Counted from the first letter of the stretch, positions 1 to 8,572 are shown. The stretch: 64,000 bases of DNA from Saccharopolyspora hirsuta (GCF_008630535.1 NZ_VWPH01000008.1:310001-374000), one strand, 5' to 3'. Numbers and translations are program-made. The notes: generated by a model not told the origin, from the letters alone.

Positions 1-1808
1 GCACCGGAACCCGCGACGTCCCGGGCTTGGACGAGCTCAGCCGCCGGTTGTGGCAGCGGCGCAGCGAGCTGCAGCGGCGCCACCGCTTGGACGGCACGAT
101 CGCCGAGGTGCGGCGGCTGCTGGACCGGGCGCTGGAGCAGGAGCGGCTCGCGCTCGCCGCCGACACCGGTGAGGACGCGCGGTTCCGCGAGCTGCAGCTG
201 GACGCGCTGCCGCCGGACGTGGCCGGGCAGGTCGCCGAGCTGGCCACCTACGACTGGCGCTCCCCGGAGGCGCGGGAGACCTTCGAGGAGATCCAGCAGA
301 TGCTGGGCTCGGAGGTCCTCGAGCAGCGCTTCCAGGGCATGAAGCAGGCGATGCAGCAGGTCGGGCCCGAGGACGTCGAGCGGGTGCGGGAGATGCTCGA
401 CGACCTGTCGGCGCTGCTGGCCGCGCACGCCCGCGGAGATTCGGACGTGCCGCAGAAGTTCGAGCAGTTCATGGCGCGGCACGGCGAGTTCTTCCCGGAG
501 AACCCGCGCAACGTCGACGAGCTGATCGACGCGCTCGCGGCGCGGTCGGCCGCGGCCCAGCGGCTGCTGAACTCGATGAGCGCGCAGCAGCGCGACGAGC
601 TGCTGGCGCTGTCCCAGCAGGCCTTCGGCGACCTGCGGATCGCGCAGGCGTTGCAGCGCTTGGACCGGCAGCTGCAGCAGCTGCGGCCGGGCGAGGACTG
701 GACCGGTCGGGCGCGGTTCCGCGGCGACCAGCCGATGGGGCTGGCGGAGGCGACCGCGGCGATGGCCGAGCTCGGGGAGATGGACCGGTTGGCCGAGCAG
801 CTCGGGCAGTCCTACCCCGGGGCGAGCCTGGCCGACATCGACCTGGAGGCGCTGGAGCGGCAGCTGGGCCCGCAGGCCGTCGTGGACGCCCAGCGGTTGT
901 CGGAGATCGAGCGGCAGCTGCGTCGGCAGGGCATGCTGCAACGCGCGCCCGACGGCAGCCTGCGGCTGAGCCCGCGCGCGATGCGACGGCTCGGCGAGAC
1001 CGCGCTGCGCTCGGTGATCTCGCAGCTGCGCTCGCGGCGCGGGGAGCGCGACACCGACCGCGCGGGGGCGGCGGGGGAGCTCACCGGGACCACGCGGCCG
1101 TGGAGCTACGGCGACTCCGAGCCGTGGGACGCCTCCCGGACGGTGCGCAACGCGGTTCTGCGCCGCGCGGCTGAAGGCGCCGACTCGCCGCTGCTGGACA
1201 TCTCGGACCTGGAGGTCGCCGAGACGGAGCAGCGCTCGCGGGCGGCCGTGGTGCTGTGCGTGGACACGTCGTGGTCGATGGTGCAGGACGGGCGCTGGGT
1301 GCCGATGAAGCGCACCGCGCTGGCGCTGCACCACCTGGTGGCCACCCGGTTCCGCTCCGACGCCCTGCAGCTGGTCACCTTCGGCCGGTACGCATCCACT
1401 GTGGACATCGGTGAGCTCGCGGCGCTGGAAGGCGTTTGGGAGCAGGGCACCAACCTGCACCACGCGCTGCTGCTGGCCGGTCGCCACCTGCGCCGCCACC
1501 CGGACGCCAAGCCGGTGGTGCTGGTGGTCACCGACGGCGAGCCGACCGCCCACCTGGAACCCGACGGCGAAGCCGTCTTCCAGTACCCGCCGGACCCGCA
1601 CACCCTCGCGGTGACGCTGTCCGAAGTGGACGCCCTGACCCGGTTGGGCACGACGCTGAGCGTGTTCATGCTGGGCGAGGACCCGAGCCTGGCGGCGTTC
1701 GTGGACCTGCTGGCCCGCCGCGGCGGCGGCCGGGTGCTGGCCCCCTCCGCCGACGGGCTGGGGGCCGCGGTCGTCGGGGACTACCTCCGCACCAAGCGCC
1801 GCCGCTGA
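1..1808 (+). CDS. VWA-domain protein (5' truncated by window)
   Basis: The reading frame is open from position 3 (GTRDVPGLDELSRR), so the true start lies upstream; a TTG at 27 is the first possible start inside the window but would cut a conserved-looking N-terminus. The visible ~600 residues have a long Glu/Arg/Gln-rich helical region (about 1-390) followed by a C-terminal von Willebrand A domain. The metal-binding MIDAS motif DTSWS is at about residue 413 and the later TDGEP turn is also present. Such proteins are usually paired with a MoxR or Mg-chelatase-like AAA ATPase, which would be expected upstream, outside the window. The substrate is unknown. The stop at 1806-1808 sits 2 bases from the stop of the convergent next gene. 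Confidence 0.85.
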   Translation, partial: TGTRDVPGLDELSRRLWQRRSELQRRHRLDGTIAEVRRLLDRALEQERLALAADTGEDARFRELQLDALPPDVAGQVAELATYDWRSPEARETFEEIQQMLGSEVLEQRFQGMKQAMQQVGPEDVERVREMLDDLSALLAAHARGDSDVPQKFEQFMARHGEFFPENPRNVDELIDALAARSAAAQRLLNSMSAQQRDELLALSQQAFGDLRIAQALQRLDRQLQQLRPGEDWTGRARFRGDQPMGLAEATAAMAELGEMDRLAEQLGQSYPGASLADIDLEALERQLGPQAVVDAQRLSEIERQLRRQGMLQRAPDGSLRLSPRAMRRLGETALRSVISQLRSRRGERDTDRAGAAGELTGTTRPWSYGDSEPWDASRTVRNAVLRRAAEGADSPLLDISDLEVAETEQRSRAAVVLCVDTSWSMVQDGRWVPMKRTALALHHLVATRFRSDALQLVTFGRYASTVDIGELAALEGVWEQGTNLHHALLLAGRHLRRHPDAKPVVLVVTDGEPTAHLEPDGEAVFQYPPDPHTLAVTLSEVDALTRLGTTLSVFMLGEDPSLAAFVDLLARRGGGRVLAPSADGLGAAVVGDYLRTKRRR

Positions 1809-1809
1809 A

Positions 1810-3051
1810 TCACTCGGCCGAGGCCGAGGCGGTGGGTTCCTCCGCCGGGGGTTCAGCGCGGCGGGCGCGCTTGTGGGGGAGCGCCTTGTTGTGCACCCCG
1901 GACAGGAGCTCGTGGACGCCGTAGTGCTTCGGGTGGCGCCAGAGGGCCACCCAGAAGATCACGACCAGCAGGGCGCCCGCCGCGACGACCAGGAAGCCGA
2001 GCAGCAGGGATTTCGGGAGCGATGCCAGCGCGCCGAGCAGTTCCCCCGGCTGGCTGATCAGCGCGTTGGCGCCGCTGGCCAGGATCGCCCCCGGCAGGCT
2101 GAGGGCCGCCAGCACGCCCGACATCAGCATCAGCACGAGGGGCACCACCGCGATTCCGAGCAGCATCGCCCGGACCAGCAGCCGCCACGGCGCGGGCCGC
2201 TCGTCGTCGGGGCCGACCAGGTTCAGCAGCAGCAGCTTCTTGCCCGGCGTGCCGCCGAACGCCCAGGGCAGCAGGACGAAGTACACCAGCAGCGTCAGCA
2301 GCTGACCGGTGAGGGGGCCGACGCCGAGGAGCGCGAACACCAGTCCGCAGAACAGCATTGCGAACGGCAGGACGCACAGGTCCACCAGCAGCGCCACCAG
2401 CCGCCGCCCGAGCGGCACCGGTCGCTTCGCCAGCGCCTCGTCGTCGATGGAGTCCAAAGTGGGCAGCAAGCGGGTCACCGGCCCGGCGAGCCACCAGCCC
2501 AGCATCGCGCCGCAGGTGTTGGTGATCAGGTCGTCCACGTCGGCCAGCCGGTACGGGCACTCGTACAGGCCCCACACACCGGTGTACTGGGTGAGCTCGA
2601 AGAACAGCGACACGCCGAAGCCGATCGCGGCCGCGGTGAGGAAGCCGCGCTTGAAGTGGTAGCGCAGGTACATGCCCAGCGGCACCAGCAGCGCCACGTT
2701 CAGCGTCGCCTGCCACACCGCCGGGTTGTGCAGCACGAGGGCGCCGAAGCTGACCTCACCACCGGCCTCCTTCCAGATGTCGCCGAAGGTGTTGCCGGGT
2801 GTCAGCGCCGGGTGCGCCATCTTCGGGTACTTCGCGCACACGTCCACCGCCTGCGAGGGCAGCGGGATCAGCGTCATGAAGAACGCGGTCAGCGAGTAGA
2901 ACAGGAAGCTGTAGAACGACAGCGTGCGCCAGCTCGACATGATGCCGTGCCTGCGGTAGGTGACCACCGCGGCGGGCAGGAACAGGACTAGCGCGAGCAA
3001 CGGGAAGATGAGCGCTGCTGTCTTGATGGGCAGCAGGTGAACGCTTGACAC
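1810..3051 (-). CDS. VanZ-RDD fusion membrane protein
   Basis: Predicted integral membrane protein of 413 aa. The N-terminal half (about 1-200) resembles VanZ-like proteins: several hydrophobic helices, then FELTQYTG and a DVDDLITNTCGAMLGWW stretch typical of VanZ. The C-terminal half is RDD-like, beginning at RRLVALLVDL, with a GTPGKKLLLLNLV segment. The role is unknown; VanZ proteins are associated with glycopeptide tolerance, and RDD proteins may be ion transporters. I chose the GTG at 3051 because a TATAGT box lies 8 bases upstream, which would give a nearly leaderless mRNA; a TTG at 3060 is the alternative and would overlap that box. The C-terminal tail is charged and Glu/Ala rich. Confidence 0.8.
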   Translation of the reverse strand: MSSVHLLPIKTAALIFPLLALVLFLPAAVVTYRRHGIMSSWRTLSFYSFLFYSLTAFFMTLIPLPSQAVDVCAKYPKMAHPALTPGNTFGDIWKEAGGEVSFGALVLHNPAVWQATLNVALLVPLGMYLRYHFKRGFLTAAAIGFGVSLFFELTQYTGVWGLYECPYRLADVDDLITNTCGAMLGWWLAGPVTRLLPTLDSIDDEALAKRPVPLGRRLVALLVDLCVLPFAMLFCGLVFALLGVGPLTGQLLTLLVYFVLLPWAFGGTPGKKLLLLNLVGPDDERPAPWRLLVRAMLLGIAVVPLVLMLMSGVLAALSLPGAILASGANALISQPGELLGALASLPKSLLLGFLVVAAGALLVVIFWVALWRHPKHYGVHELLSGVHNKALPHKRARRAEPPAEEPTASASAE

Positions 3052-3059
3052 GGAGCCCA

Positions 3060-3065
3060 ACTATA
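3060..3065 (-). promoter_or_regulatory. -10 box (TATAGT) of the VanZ-RDD gene
   Basis: TATAGT on the minus strand lies 8 bases before GTG 3051 and no Shine-Dalgarno sequence is present, suggesting a leaderless or near-leaderless transcript. Confidence 0.5.
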
Positions 3066-3164
3066 CGGTCGCCCTCCCGGGTACCCGCCGCCAAGCCCGT
3101 CCGCCTTTGCGGCGGGGTCCGAGGTCGTGCGGATTCGCAGTTCCATATTGAAACTGCGGTTCTG

Positions 3165-3190
3165 CGGTGTGTCGGGGCCCCGACACACCG
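3165..3190. repeat. 26-base perfect palindrome
   Basis: The arms CGGTGTGTCGGGG and CCCCGACACACCG meet without a loop (centre between 3177 and 3178). It could be a protein-binding site or a decayed hairpin. No second copy was seen in the window. Confidence 0.7.
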
Positions 3191-3224
3191 ACGGCGGTGG
3201 ACAACGCGCTCGGTCCGGGGTCCC

Positions 3225-3264
3225 GCGATTTCAATGGAAATCGGATGTCTGATTTCCATTGAAC
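3225..3264. repeat. TTTCAATGGAAA inverted repeat, copy 1
   Basis: Left unit GCGATTTCAATGGAAATC (3225-3242), spacer GGATGTCT, right unit GATTTCCATTGAAC (3251-3264). The arms pair over 13 bases. The whole unit, including the GATGTC of the spacer, recurs at 19336-19379, where pairing is perfect over 18 bases. The right end here has decayed. Confidence 0.8.
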
Positions 3265-3304
3265 TTGTTCATCCTGTCCGTGGACCGCAGCTGCGAAGGG
3301 CGAC

Positions 3305-3485
3305 CGGCACCGGTCGGCAGGTGTCGCATGCGCCGCAGGCGCATAGCCCACCCTCGCAGCTTGCACCGCCGCGGGTTCTCAGCGTTCGCCTGGCGAGGAC
3401 GGCCCAACTGCCGTGTATTGGCATACATAAAGTTGGACACCCGGAGTCCAGGCGGGCGCTGAGGTTCCGCTACCGGCACCGCCAC
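3305..3485 (+). repeat. Dispersed hairpin element R1, copy A
   Basis: About 180 bases, matched in inverted orientation at 37804-37983. It has two folds. The first is a short hairpin ATGCGCC-GCA-GGCGCAT (3328-3344). The second is a long three-part hairpin: outer stem 3378-3393 with 3448-3463 (16 pairs, two of them G-T), inner stem CCAACT/AGTTGG (3404-3409 with 3431-3436), and terminal stem TGTAT/ATACA (3414-3418 with 3423-3427). Compared with copy B the inner stem differs in sequence but still pairs. Confidence 0.8.
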
Positions 3486-3492
3486 TCAGAAC

Positions 3493-3509
3493 GAGGTTGG
3501 AAAAACCTC
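3493..3509. terminator. Small hairpin downstream of the SARP-type gene
   Basis: GAGGTT (3493-3498) and AACCTC (3504-3509) flank a 5-base loop, about 100 bases past the stop of the regulator. It is only a weak terminator candidate. Confidence 0.35.
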
Positions 3510-3610
3510 ATTGAAATCGCGTCGGTCCCGGGGACGTGCCGACTGCGGAGTCCGACGTGCCGTGGGCGATCGGCCAGGGGGCGTTGGCGGAGTCCGCACC
3601 ACTGCGTTGT

Positions 3611-6600
3611 TCACCGGGGAGCGACCAGGGCGTCCAGGTCGGCCGGGAAGTGGGTCGCGCCCTGGTCGAAGGCGTGGTCGAAGTCGTTGTCGGTCAAGCT
3701 TTTTCGCGCTTCGGCGGTGATTCGGTCCACGTCGCCTCGCTCGGCTCGGGGGAGGGGTGTGCCCACCGAGGCGCGTGCTGCTGCGGCCGCGCCGAGCAGG
3801 CGGGCCGCTCGTTCCGGGGCGGTCGCGGCTTCCGCACCGGCCAGGCCTTCGAGGGTCAGGGCGATCGCGCGCGGGTCGTCGACGTGGCGCGCGATCCGGT
3901 GCGCCGCCAGGTGGTGCTCGCGGGCCGCTTCGAGACCGCCCCGCTGCTCGGCGAGGAAGCCGAGCTCGACCAGGATCAGCGTGTTGCCCGGCTCGAACTC
4001 CACCAGGCGGTGCCACTCCTGGACGCGGCGCAGGTGCCGCTCGGCGTCGGTGAAGCGGCCTTCGCGGCGCGCGCCCAGCGCCAATCCGGTTTCGGCGTAC
4101 ATCTCGGCGGGGGTGAAGCCGCGCTCGGCGGCCACGGTCATCGCCCGTTCGTGCAGCTCGCGCGCTCGCGGGTAGTCGTGCTCGAGCAGCGCCACCCGGC
4201 CGAGCCAGGCCGTCTGGTAGGCGACCTCGGCCCACAGGCCGATGCTTTCCGCGCCGTGCAGGGCTTCGGTGTGGTGGCGCTTGGCGGCGGCGTAATCGCC
4301 GGTGATCCCGGCGATCGTGCCCAGCGCGTAGGACGCCTGCGCCAGCCCCCAGCGATCACCGGTGGTCCGGAAGAGCTCGGCGCTCCGCTGCGCGGCGCTC
4401 GACGCCGCGGCGAGGTCGCCTCGGGCCATGAGGTGCATCGAGCGGTCGCCCAGCGCGGCAGCCAGCCCCCAGCGGTCCTCCAGCTCGGTGAACTCCGCGA
4501 CCATCTCGTCGACTGCGGGCTCGGACGCGGCCAGGTCCGCGATCGTGTACTGCGCGTGCGCCAAGAACCAGCGGGCTCGGGCGCGCCGCGCGCGGTCGGG
4601 GATGCCCCGCCACGCCTCGACGTGGTCCACCGGTTCACCGGTCAGCAGCGCGATCCCCGCGTACCACGCGGCCGCCTCGGCCCGTGCCGGGCCGGAGCCG
4701 GTCAGCGCCGCCGCGAGGGACTGCCGGGCCTCGCTGAGCCTGCCCCGCAGGAACCAGTACCAGCACAGCGCGGTGACCAGCCGCAACGCCACTTCCGGGG
4801 TGGCGTCGTCGAGCACCGCGCGCAGGTTGGCCGCCTCGGCGTCCAGCAGTTCGAGCCAGCGCCGCTGGTCGGGGCCGCGCAGCTGGGCTTCGGCGCGCTC
4901 GGCGAAGGCGGTGTAGTAGTCGTTGCGCCGCTGGCGCAGCACGTCGTGCTCCTCGGCCTCCTGCAGCCGCTGCAGGCAGTAGGCGGCGACGCTGTCCAGC
5001 AGCCGGTAGCGGCGCTCACCGGTCCTGGTCTCCGCGGCGACCACCAGGGACCGGTCCACCAGCCGCGACAGCAGGTCGAGCACCTCGACCGGGCGGACGC
5101 CGTCGCCGGAGCACACCGCCTCGGCCGCGGCGAGGGTGCAGCCGTCGCGGTGGATCGCCAAGCGGCGCAGCACGATCCGCTCCGCGGTCGGCAGCAGCTG
5201 CCAGCTCCAGTCGATCACCGCCTGCAGGGTCCGCTGCCGCTCCGGCGCGTCGCGGTGGCCGGAGGTCAGCAGCGCGAAGCGATCGTCCAACCTGGACTCC
5301 AGCGTCGCCGCACCGAGGACCCGGACCCGCGTGGCGGCCAGCTCCAGCGCCAGCGGGATGCCGTCCAACCGTCGGCAGATCGCCGCCACCGAGGCCGAGT
5401 TGTCGGCGGTGACGGCGAATCCCGGCGTCGTGGCGGCAGCGCGAGCGGTGAACAGCTGCACCGCGGCCGAGGCGCGCACGGCGTCGAGCTCGGCACCGGC
5501 CTCGGGCACGGCCAGCGGCGGCACCGGCAGCAGCACCTCGCCCGCGATGCCCAGCGCCTCCCGGCTGGTGGCGAGGACCCGCAGCCCCGGCACCGCCCGC
5601 AGCAGCCGCGCGACCACCGCCGCGGCGGAGGTGATCACGTGCTCGCAGTTGTCGAGCACCAGCAGGATCTCCTTCGCGCGCAACGCGTCCACGAGCGGAT
5701 CGGTGGGTGAAGGGGTTGCCTCCTGCACGTCCAGCGCGGCGAGCACGGCGTGCTCCAGCGAGCAGGTGGCGTCCTCCCCGGGCTGGATACCGGCCAGCTC
5801 GACCAGCCGCACGCCGTCCCGGAACACCGCGCTGCGCGCGGATTCGATCGCCAGGCGCGTCTTGCCCACGCCGCCCGGACCGGTCAGCGTGACCAGCCGC
5901 GACGAGCCCAGCAGCGCCAGCACCTCGGCGCTCTCGCCGTCCCGGCCGACCAGGTCGGTGACCGGCACCGGCAGGTTGTGCGGGGCGGTGGCCGGGGGAG
6001 CCAGCGAGGTGTCCTGGGTCAGGATCGCCTGCTGGAGCTCGACCAGCTCCGGGCTCGGGTCGATGCCCAGCTCGTCGGCCAACCGCTCGCGCAGGTCCGC
6101 CAGACCGGCCAACGCCTCGCTCTGCCGCCCGGCCCGGTAGAGCGCTCGGACGTGCAGCGCCCGCAGCCGCTCGCGCAGCGGGTTGGCGGCCACCAGCTCA
6201 CCGAGCTCGCCGACGAGAGCGGCGTGCTCGCCCAGCTCCAGCCGGGTCTCGGCGAACTCCTCCAGCGCGTCGAGGTGCTCCTCGGCCAACCGCTGCCGGG
6301 CGGCCTGGACGAACGGCTCGTCGGCGAAGTCGGCGAACGCGGGCCCCCGCCACAGCGCCAGGGCATCGGCCAGCAGCGCCCGCCGCGCATCCGGTGTCGC
6401 CGTCGTGCGGGCATGCGCGACGAGACGGCGGAAGCGGTGCGCGTCGACGGAGTCCTGGTCGACGTCCAGCGCGTACCCGGCTGCGCGGTAGGTCACCAGC
6501 TCGCGGCCGATGGCCCGGCGCAGCTGGGAGACCTTGGTCTGCAGCGTGTTGGTCGGGTTGCCGGGCGGCTCGGCGCCCCACAGGTCGTCGACCAGGCGAT

Positions 6601-6727
6601 CGGCCGACACCGGGCCGTCGTGCGCCAGCAGCGCCGCGAGCAGCGCGCGGACCTTCGCCTCGGGGACCACGACCGGTTCGCCCTCGGCGGTCCACACCCC
6701 CAGCGGGCCGAGAACTCCGAAACGCAC
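3611..6727 (-). CDS. AfsR/SARP-family transcriptional regulator (BTAD, NB-ARC, TPR)
   Basis: 1038 aa. Residues 1-90 are an OmpR-like winged helix of the SARP type (MRFGVLGPLGVW; SADRLVDDLWG; TLQTKVSQLRRAIG). The BTAD helical domain spans about 95-240 and ends GIDPSPELVELQQAIL. An AAA/NB-ARC ATPase follows, with Walker A GPGGVGKTR at 283-291 and a LVLDNCEH Walker B-like strand, and the C-terminal third is TPR-like helices. Such regulators activate nearby biosynthetic or catabolic genes by binding heptamer direct repeats. It is divergent from three imine-reductase-like genes, with 96 bases between starts containing such a repeat. Start GTG 6727 follows a TAGGGT box by 6 bases, so the mRNA is probably leaderless. 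The target genes are inferred from position. Confidence 0.9.
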   Translation of the reverse strand: MRFGVLGPLGVWTAEGEPVVVPEAKVRALLAALLAHDGPVSADRLVDDLWGAEPPGNPTNTLQTKVSQLRRAIGRELVTYRAAGYALDVDQDSVDAHRFRRLVAHARTTATPDARRALLADALALWRGPAFADFADEPFVQAARQRLAEEHLDALEEFAETRLELGEHAALVGELGELVAANPLRERLRALHVRALYRAGRQSEALAGLADLRERLADELGIDPSPELVELQQAILTQDTSLAPPATAPHNLPVPVTDLVGRDGESAEVLALLGSSRLVTLTGPGGVGKTRLAIESARSAVFRDGVRLVELAGIQPGEDATCSLEHAVLAALDVQEATPSPTDPLVDALRAKEILLVLDNCEHVITSAAAVVARLLRAVPGLRVLATSREALGIAGEVLLPVPPLAVPEAGAELDAVRASAAVQLFTARAAATTPGFAVTADNSASVAAICRRLDGIPLALELAATRVRVLGAATLESRLDDRFALLTSGHRDAPERQRTLQAVIDWSWQLLPTAERIVLRRLAIHRDGCTLAAAEAVCSGDGVRPVEVLDLLSRLVDRSLVVAAETRTGERRYRLLDSVAAYCLQRLQEAEEHDVLRQRRNDYYTAFAERAEAQLRGPDQRRWLELLDAEAANLRAVLDDATPEVALRLVTALCWYWFLRGRLSEARQSLAAALTGSGPARAEAAAWYAGIALLTGEPVDHVEAWRGIPDRARRARARWFLAHAQYTIADLAASEPAVDEMVAEFTELEDRWGLAAALGDRSMHLMARGDLAAASSAAQRSAELFRTTGDRWGLAQASYALGTIAGITGDYAAAKRHHTEALHGAESIGLWAEVAYQTAWLGRVALLEHDYPRARELHERAMTVAAERGFTPAEMYAETGLALGARREGRFTDAERHLRRVQEWHRLVEFEPGNTLILVELGFLAEQRGGLEAAREHHLAAHRIARHVDDPRAIALTLEGLAGAEAATAPERAARLLGAAAAARASVGTPLPRAERGDVDRITAEARKSLTDNDFDHAFDQGATHFPADLDALVAPR

Positions 6728-6733
6728 GGTCCC

Positions 6734-6739
6734 ACCCTA
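6734..6739 (-). promoter_or_regulatory. -10 box (TAGGGT) of the SARP-type regulator
   Basis: It lies 6 bases upstream of GTG 6727 on the minus strand, with no SD sequence, so the transcript is probably leaderless. The inverted copy of the heptamer repeat (6740-6749) abuts its upstream side, which would suit autoregulation. Confidence 0.55.
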
Positions 6740-6767
6740 GTCCGCGCACCCGACACCCCCAGCCGAT

Positions 6768-6787
6768 CGTGCGCGGACCGTGCGCGG
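6768..6787 (+). promoter_or_regulatory. Candidate SARP operator (11-base-period direct repeat)
   Basis: CGTGCGCGG occurs at 6768-6776 and again at 6779-6787. Read as heptamers CGTGCGC with a 4-base spacer, this is exactly the spacing SARP proteins recognise. An inverted copy GTCCGCGCAC lies at 6740-6749. The position between the divergent regulator and the first imine-reductase-like gene supports control of both. It has not been shown to bind. Confidence 0.55.
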
Positions 6788-6823
6788 CCCCCAGCAGGGT
6801 GGATGCCAGCGGAAGGAGAGCTG

Positions 6824-7690
6824 ATGAACCAGAAAGCCGTGAGCGTCCTCGGGCTCGGTGACATGGGAGCCGCGCTGGCGGGCGCTCTGCTCGCGGCGGG
6901 CCACCGGGTGACGGTCTGGAACCGGACGGCGGCCAAGGCCGAGCCGCTGGTGGCCAGGGGCGCGACCAGCGCGGACACCGCCGCGGACGCGATCGTGGCC
7001 AGCGAGCTGGTGGTGGTCTGCCTGCTCGACTACGACTCGGTCGGCCAGGTGCTCGCCCCGCACACCGATGTGCTGGCCGGGCGCACGCTGGTCAACCTGA
7101 CCAACGGGACGCCGGGGCAGGCTCGCGAGATGGCCGCCTGGGCGGCCGATCACGGTGCCGACTACCTCGACGGCGGCATCATGGCGGTTCCGCCGATGAT
7201 CGCCACTCCGTCGGCGTTCGTGCTCTACAGCGGCCCGAGCGGGGCCTTCGAGACCTGGCGGACTGTGCTGGACGTCTTCGGCGAGAGCCGGTACCTCGGC
7301 GACGACGCGGGTGCTGCGGCGTTGCAGGACCTCGCCCTGCTCTCCGGCATGTACGGGGTGATCGCGGGCGCGCTGCACGCCTTCGCGCTGGTCCGCTCGA
7401 CCGGCGGTTCGACGCGGGAGTTCGCTCCGCTGCTCAGCGAGTGGTTGCAGGGCATGGTCACCTGGCCCGTTGCGGCGGCCGAGCAGATCGACGCCGGTGA
7501 CTACGGCGAGAACGTGGTCTCCAACCTCGGCATGCAAGCGGCGGGGTTCGCCAACCACTTCATCGCGGCGGAGGAGCAGGGCATCAGCGCCGAGCTGCTG
7601 CGGCCGCTGCACGAGCTGATGCAGCGCCGGGTCGCCGACGGCCACGGCCACGAGGACGTCGTCGGCGTCGTCGAACTGCTCAAGCGCTGA
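6824..7690 (+). CDS. Imine-reductase-like NAD(P)-dependent oxidoreductase 1 (Asp type)
   Basis: 288 aa. Rossmann start VLGLGDMGAALAG with the NADP-type WNRTAAKAE loop (residues 32-40). The family hallmark NLTNGTPGQAREM (91-103) and ADYLDGGIMAVPP (112-124) place it with imine reductases and related 6-phosphogluconate-dehydrogenase-like enzymes. The C-terminal helical domain (about 165-288) would supply the dimer interface. Residue 169 is Asp (ALQDLALL), the position where imine reductases carry Asp or Tyr. ATG 6824 has the strong SD GGAAGGAG at 6811-6818. First of three tandem paralogs; it is more diverged from the other two than they are from each other. The substrate is unknown, and a beta-hydroxyacid dehydrogenase role is the main alternative. 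Confidence 0.85.
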   Translation: MNQKAVSVLGLGDMGAALAGALLAAGHRVTVWNRTAAKAEPLVARGATSADTAADAIVASELVVVCLLDYDSVGQVLAPHTDVLAGRTLVNLTNGTPGQAREMAAWAADHGADYLDGGIMAVPPMIATPSAFVLYSGPSGAFETWRTVLDVFGESRYLGDDAGAAALQDLALLSGMYGVIAGALHAFALVRSTGGSTREFAPLLSEWLQGMVTWPVAAAEQIDAGDYGENVVSNLGMQAAGFANHFIAAEEQGISAELLRPLHELMQRRVADGHGHEDVVGVVELLKR

Positions 7691-7708
7691 AAGGCATTGG
7701 AGGACAAC

Positions 7709-8572
7709 GTGAATCAGCCAGTCACCCTGATCGGCCTGGGGCCGATGGGGCAGGCGATGGTCCGGGTTCTGCTCGACGCCGGGCACCCGGTGACGGTGTG
7801 GAACCGGACCGCGAGCCGCGCTGACGAGGTGGTCGCGCGCGGTGCCGTTCGCGCCGCCACCCCGGCGGAGGCGGTGGCGGCCAGCGAGCTGGTGCTGCTC
7901 AGCCTCACCGACTACGCGGCGATGTACGAGATCCTCGGCCCGGTGCCGGATCTGACCGGCAAGGTGGTCGTCAACCTCAGCTCGGACACCCCGGACGCGT
8001 CCCGCGAGGCGGCGGCCTGGATCGACCAGCGCGGCGGGAAGTTCCTCACCGGCGGCGTGCTGGCCTCCGCGGAGCTCGTCGGCGCGGAACCGGCCAAGGT
8101 GTTCTACAGCGGCCCGGCGGAGCTGCTGGGAGCCCACGAGCAGACGCTGCGGCTGATCGGCGAGCCGCACCACGTGGGCGCGGACCACGGACTGGCCCAG
8201 CTGTACTACCTGGCGCACATCGACCTGTTCCTGGTCGGCCTGGCGGCGTACCTGCACGCCACCGCGCTGGTCGGCTCGGCCGGGGTGTCCGCGCAGGAGT
8301 TCCTGCCCTGGGCGGTGGACAACCTGACCACCAACCCGCAGGTGCTCCCGGCGGCCGCGGCGCAGATCGACAGCGGCGAGCACCCCGGTGACCTGGGCAC
8401 CACCCGGATGATGGCCGCCAGCGCCGAGCACCTCCTGCAAGCCAGCCGCGCGGTGGGCATCGACACCGAGCTGCCGAAGGCGATCAAGGCGCACTACGAC
8501 CGCGCCATCGCCGCCGGTCGGGGCGGCGACAGCTGGACCGGGCTCATCGACGTCATCCGCGACCCGCGGTGA
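7709..8572 (+). CDS. Imine-reductase-like NAD(P)-dependent oxidoreductase 2 (Tyr type)
   Basis: 287 aa. LIGLGPMGQAMV and WNRTASRAD form the cofactor site; VVNLSSDTPDASREAAAW replaces the usual NLTNGTP motif. At the position equivalent to Asp169 of the upstream paralog there is Tyr (GLAQLYYLAH, residue 167). GTG 7709 is chosen because GGAGG lies at 7699-7703; a TTG at 7697 would overlap that SD. It starts 18 bases after the first paralog stops and is followed 29 bases later by the third, so all three are probably one transcript. Its first ~60 codons are almost identical in DNA to those of the third gene, pointing to a recent duplication. Confidence 0.85.
   Translation: MNQPVTLIGLGPMGQAMVRVLLDAGHPVTVWNRTASRADEVVARGAVRAATPAEAVAASELVLLSLTDYAAMYEILGPVPDLTGKVVVNLSSDTPDASREAAAWIDQRGGKFLTGGVLASAELVGAEPAKVFYSGPAELLGAHEQTLRLIGEPHHVGADHGLAQLYYLAHIDLFLVGLAAYLHATALVGSAGVSAQEFLPWAVDNLTTNPQVLPAAAAQIDSGEHPGDLGTTRMMAASAEHLLQASRAVGIDTELPKAIKAHYDRAIAAGRGGDSWTGLIDVIRDPR

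Larger units (their letters stand above)
3052..3610. other. 559-bp repeat-rich intergenic region
   Basis: No convincing gene. It holds, in order, the -10 of the VanZ-RDD gene, a degenerate TTTCA palindrome (3137-3157), a 26-base perfect palindrome, a 44-base-type inverted repeat, a full copy of the hairpin element R1 and a short hairpin near the 3' end of the SARP-type gene. Short open frames here are explained by these repeats. Confidence 0.7.

Noticed and set aside
1873..2991. Long open frame on the + strand opposite the VanZ-RDD gene, rich in Gln, Arg, His
   Set aside because: Its composition is a typical antisense shadow of a GC-rich gene, and the minus-strand product has coherent membrane helices and VanZ/RDD motifs.
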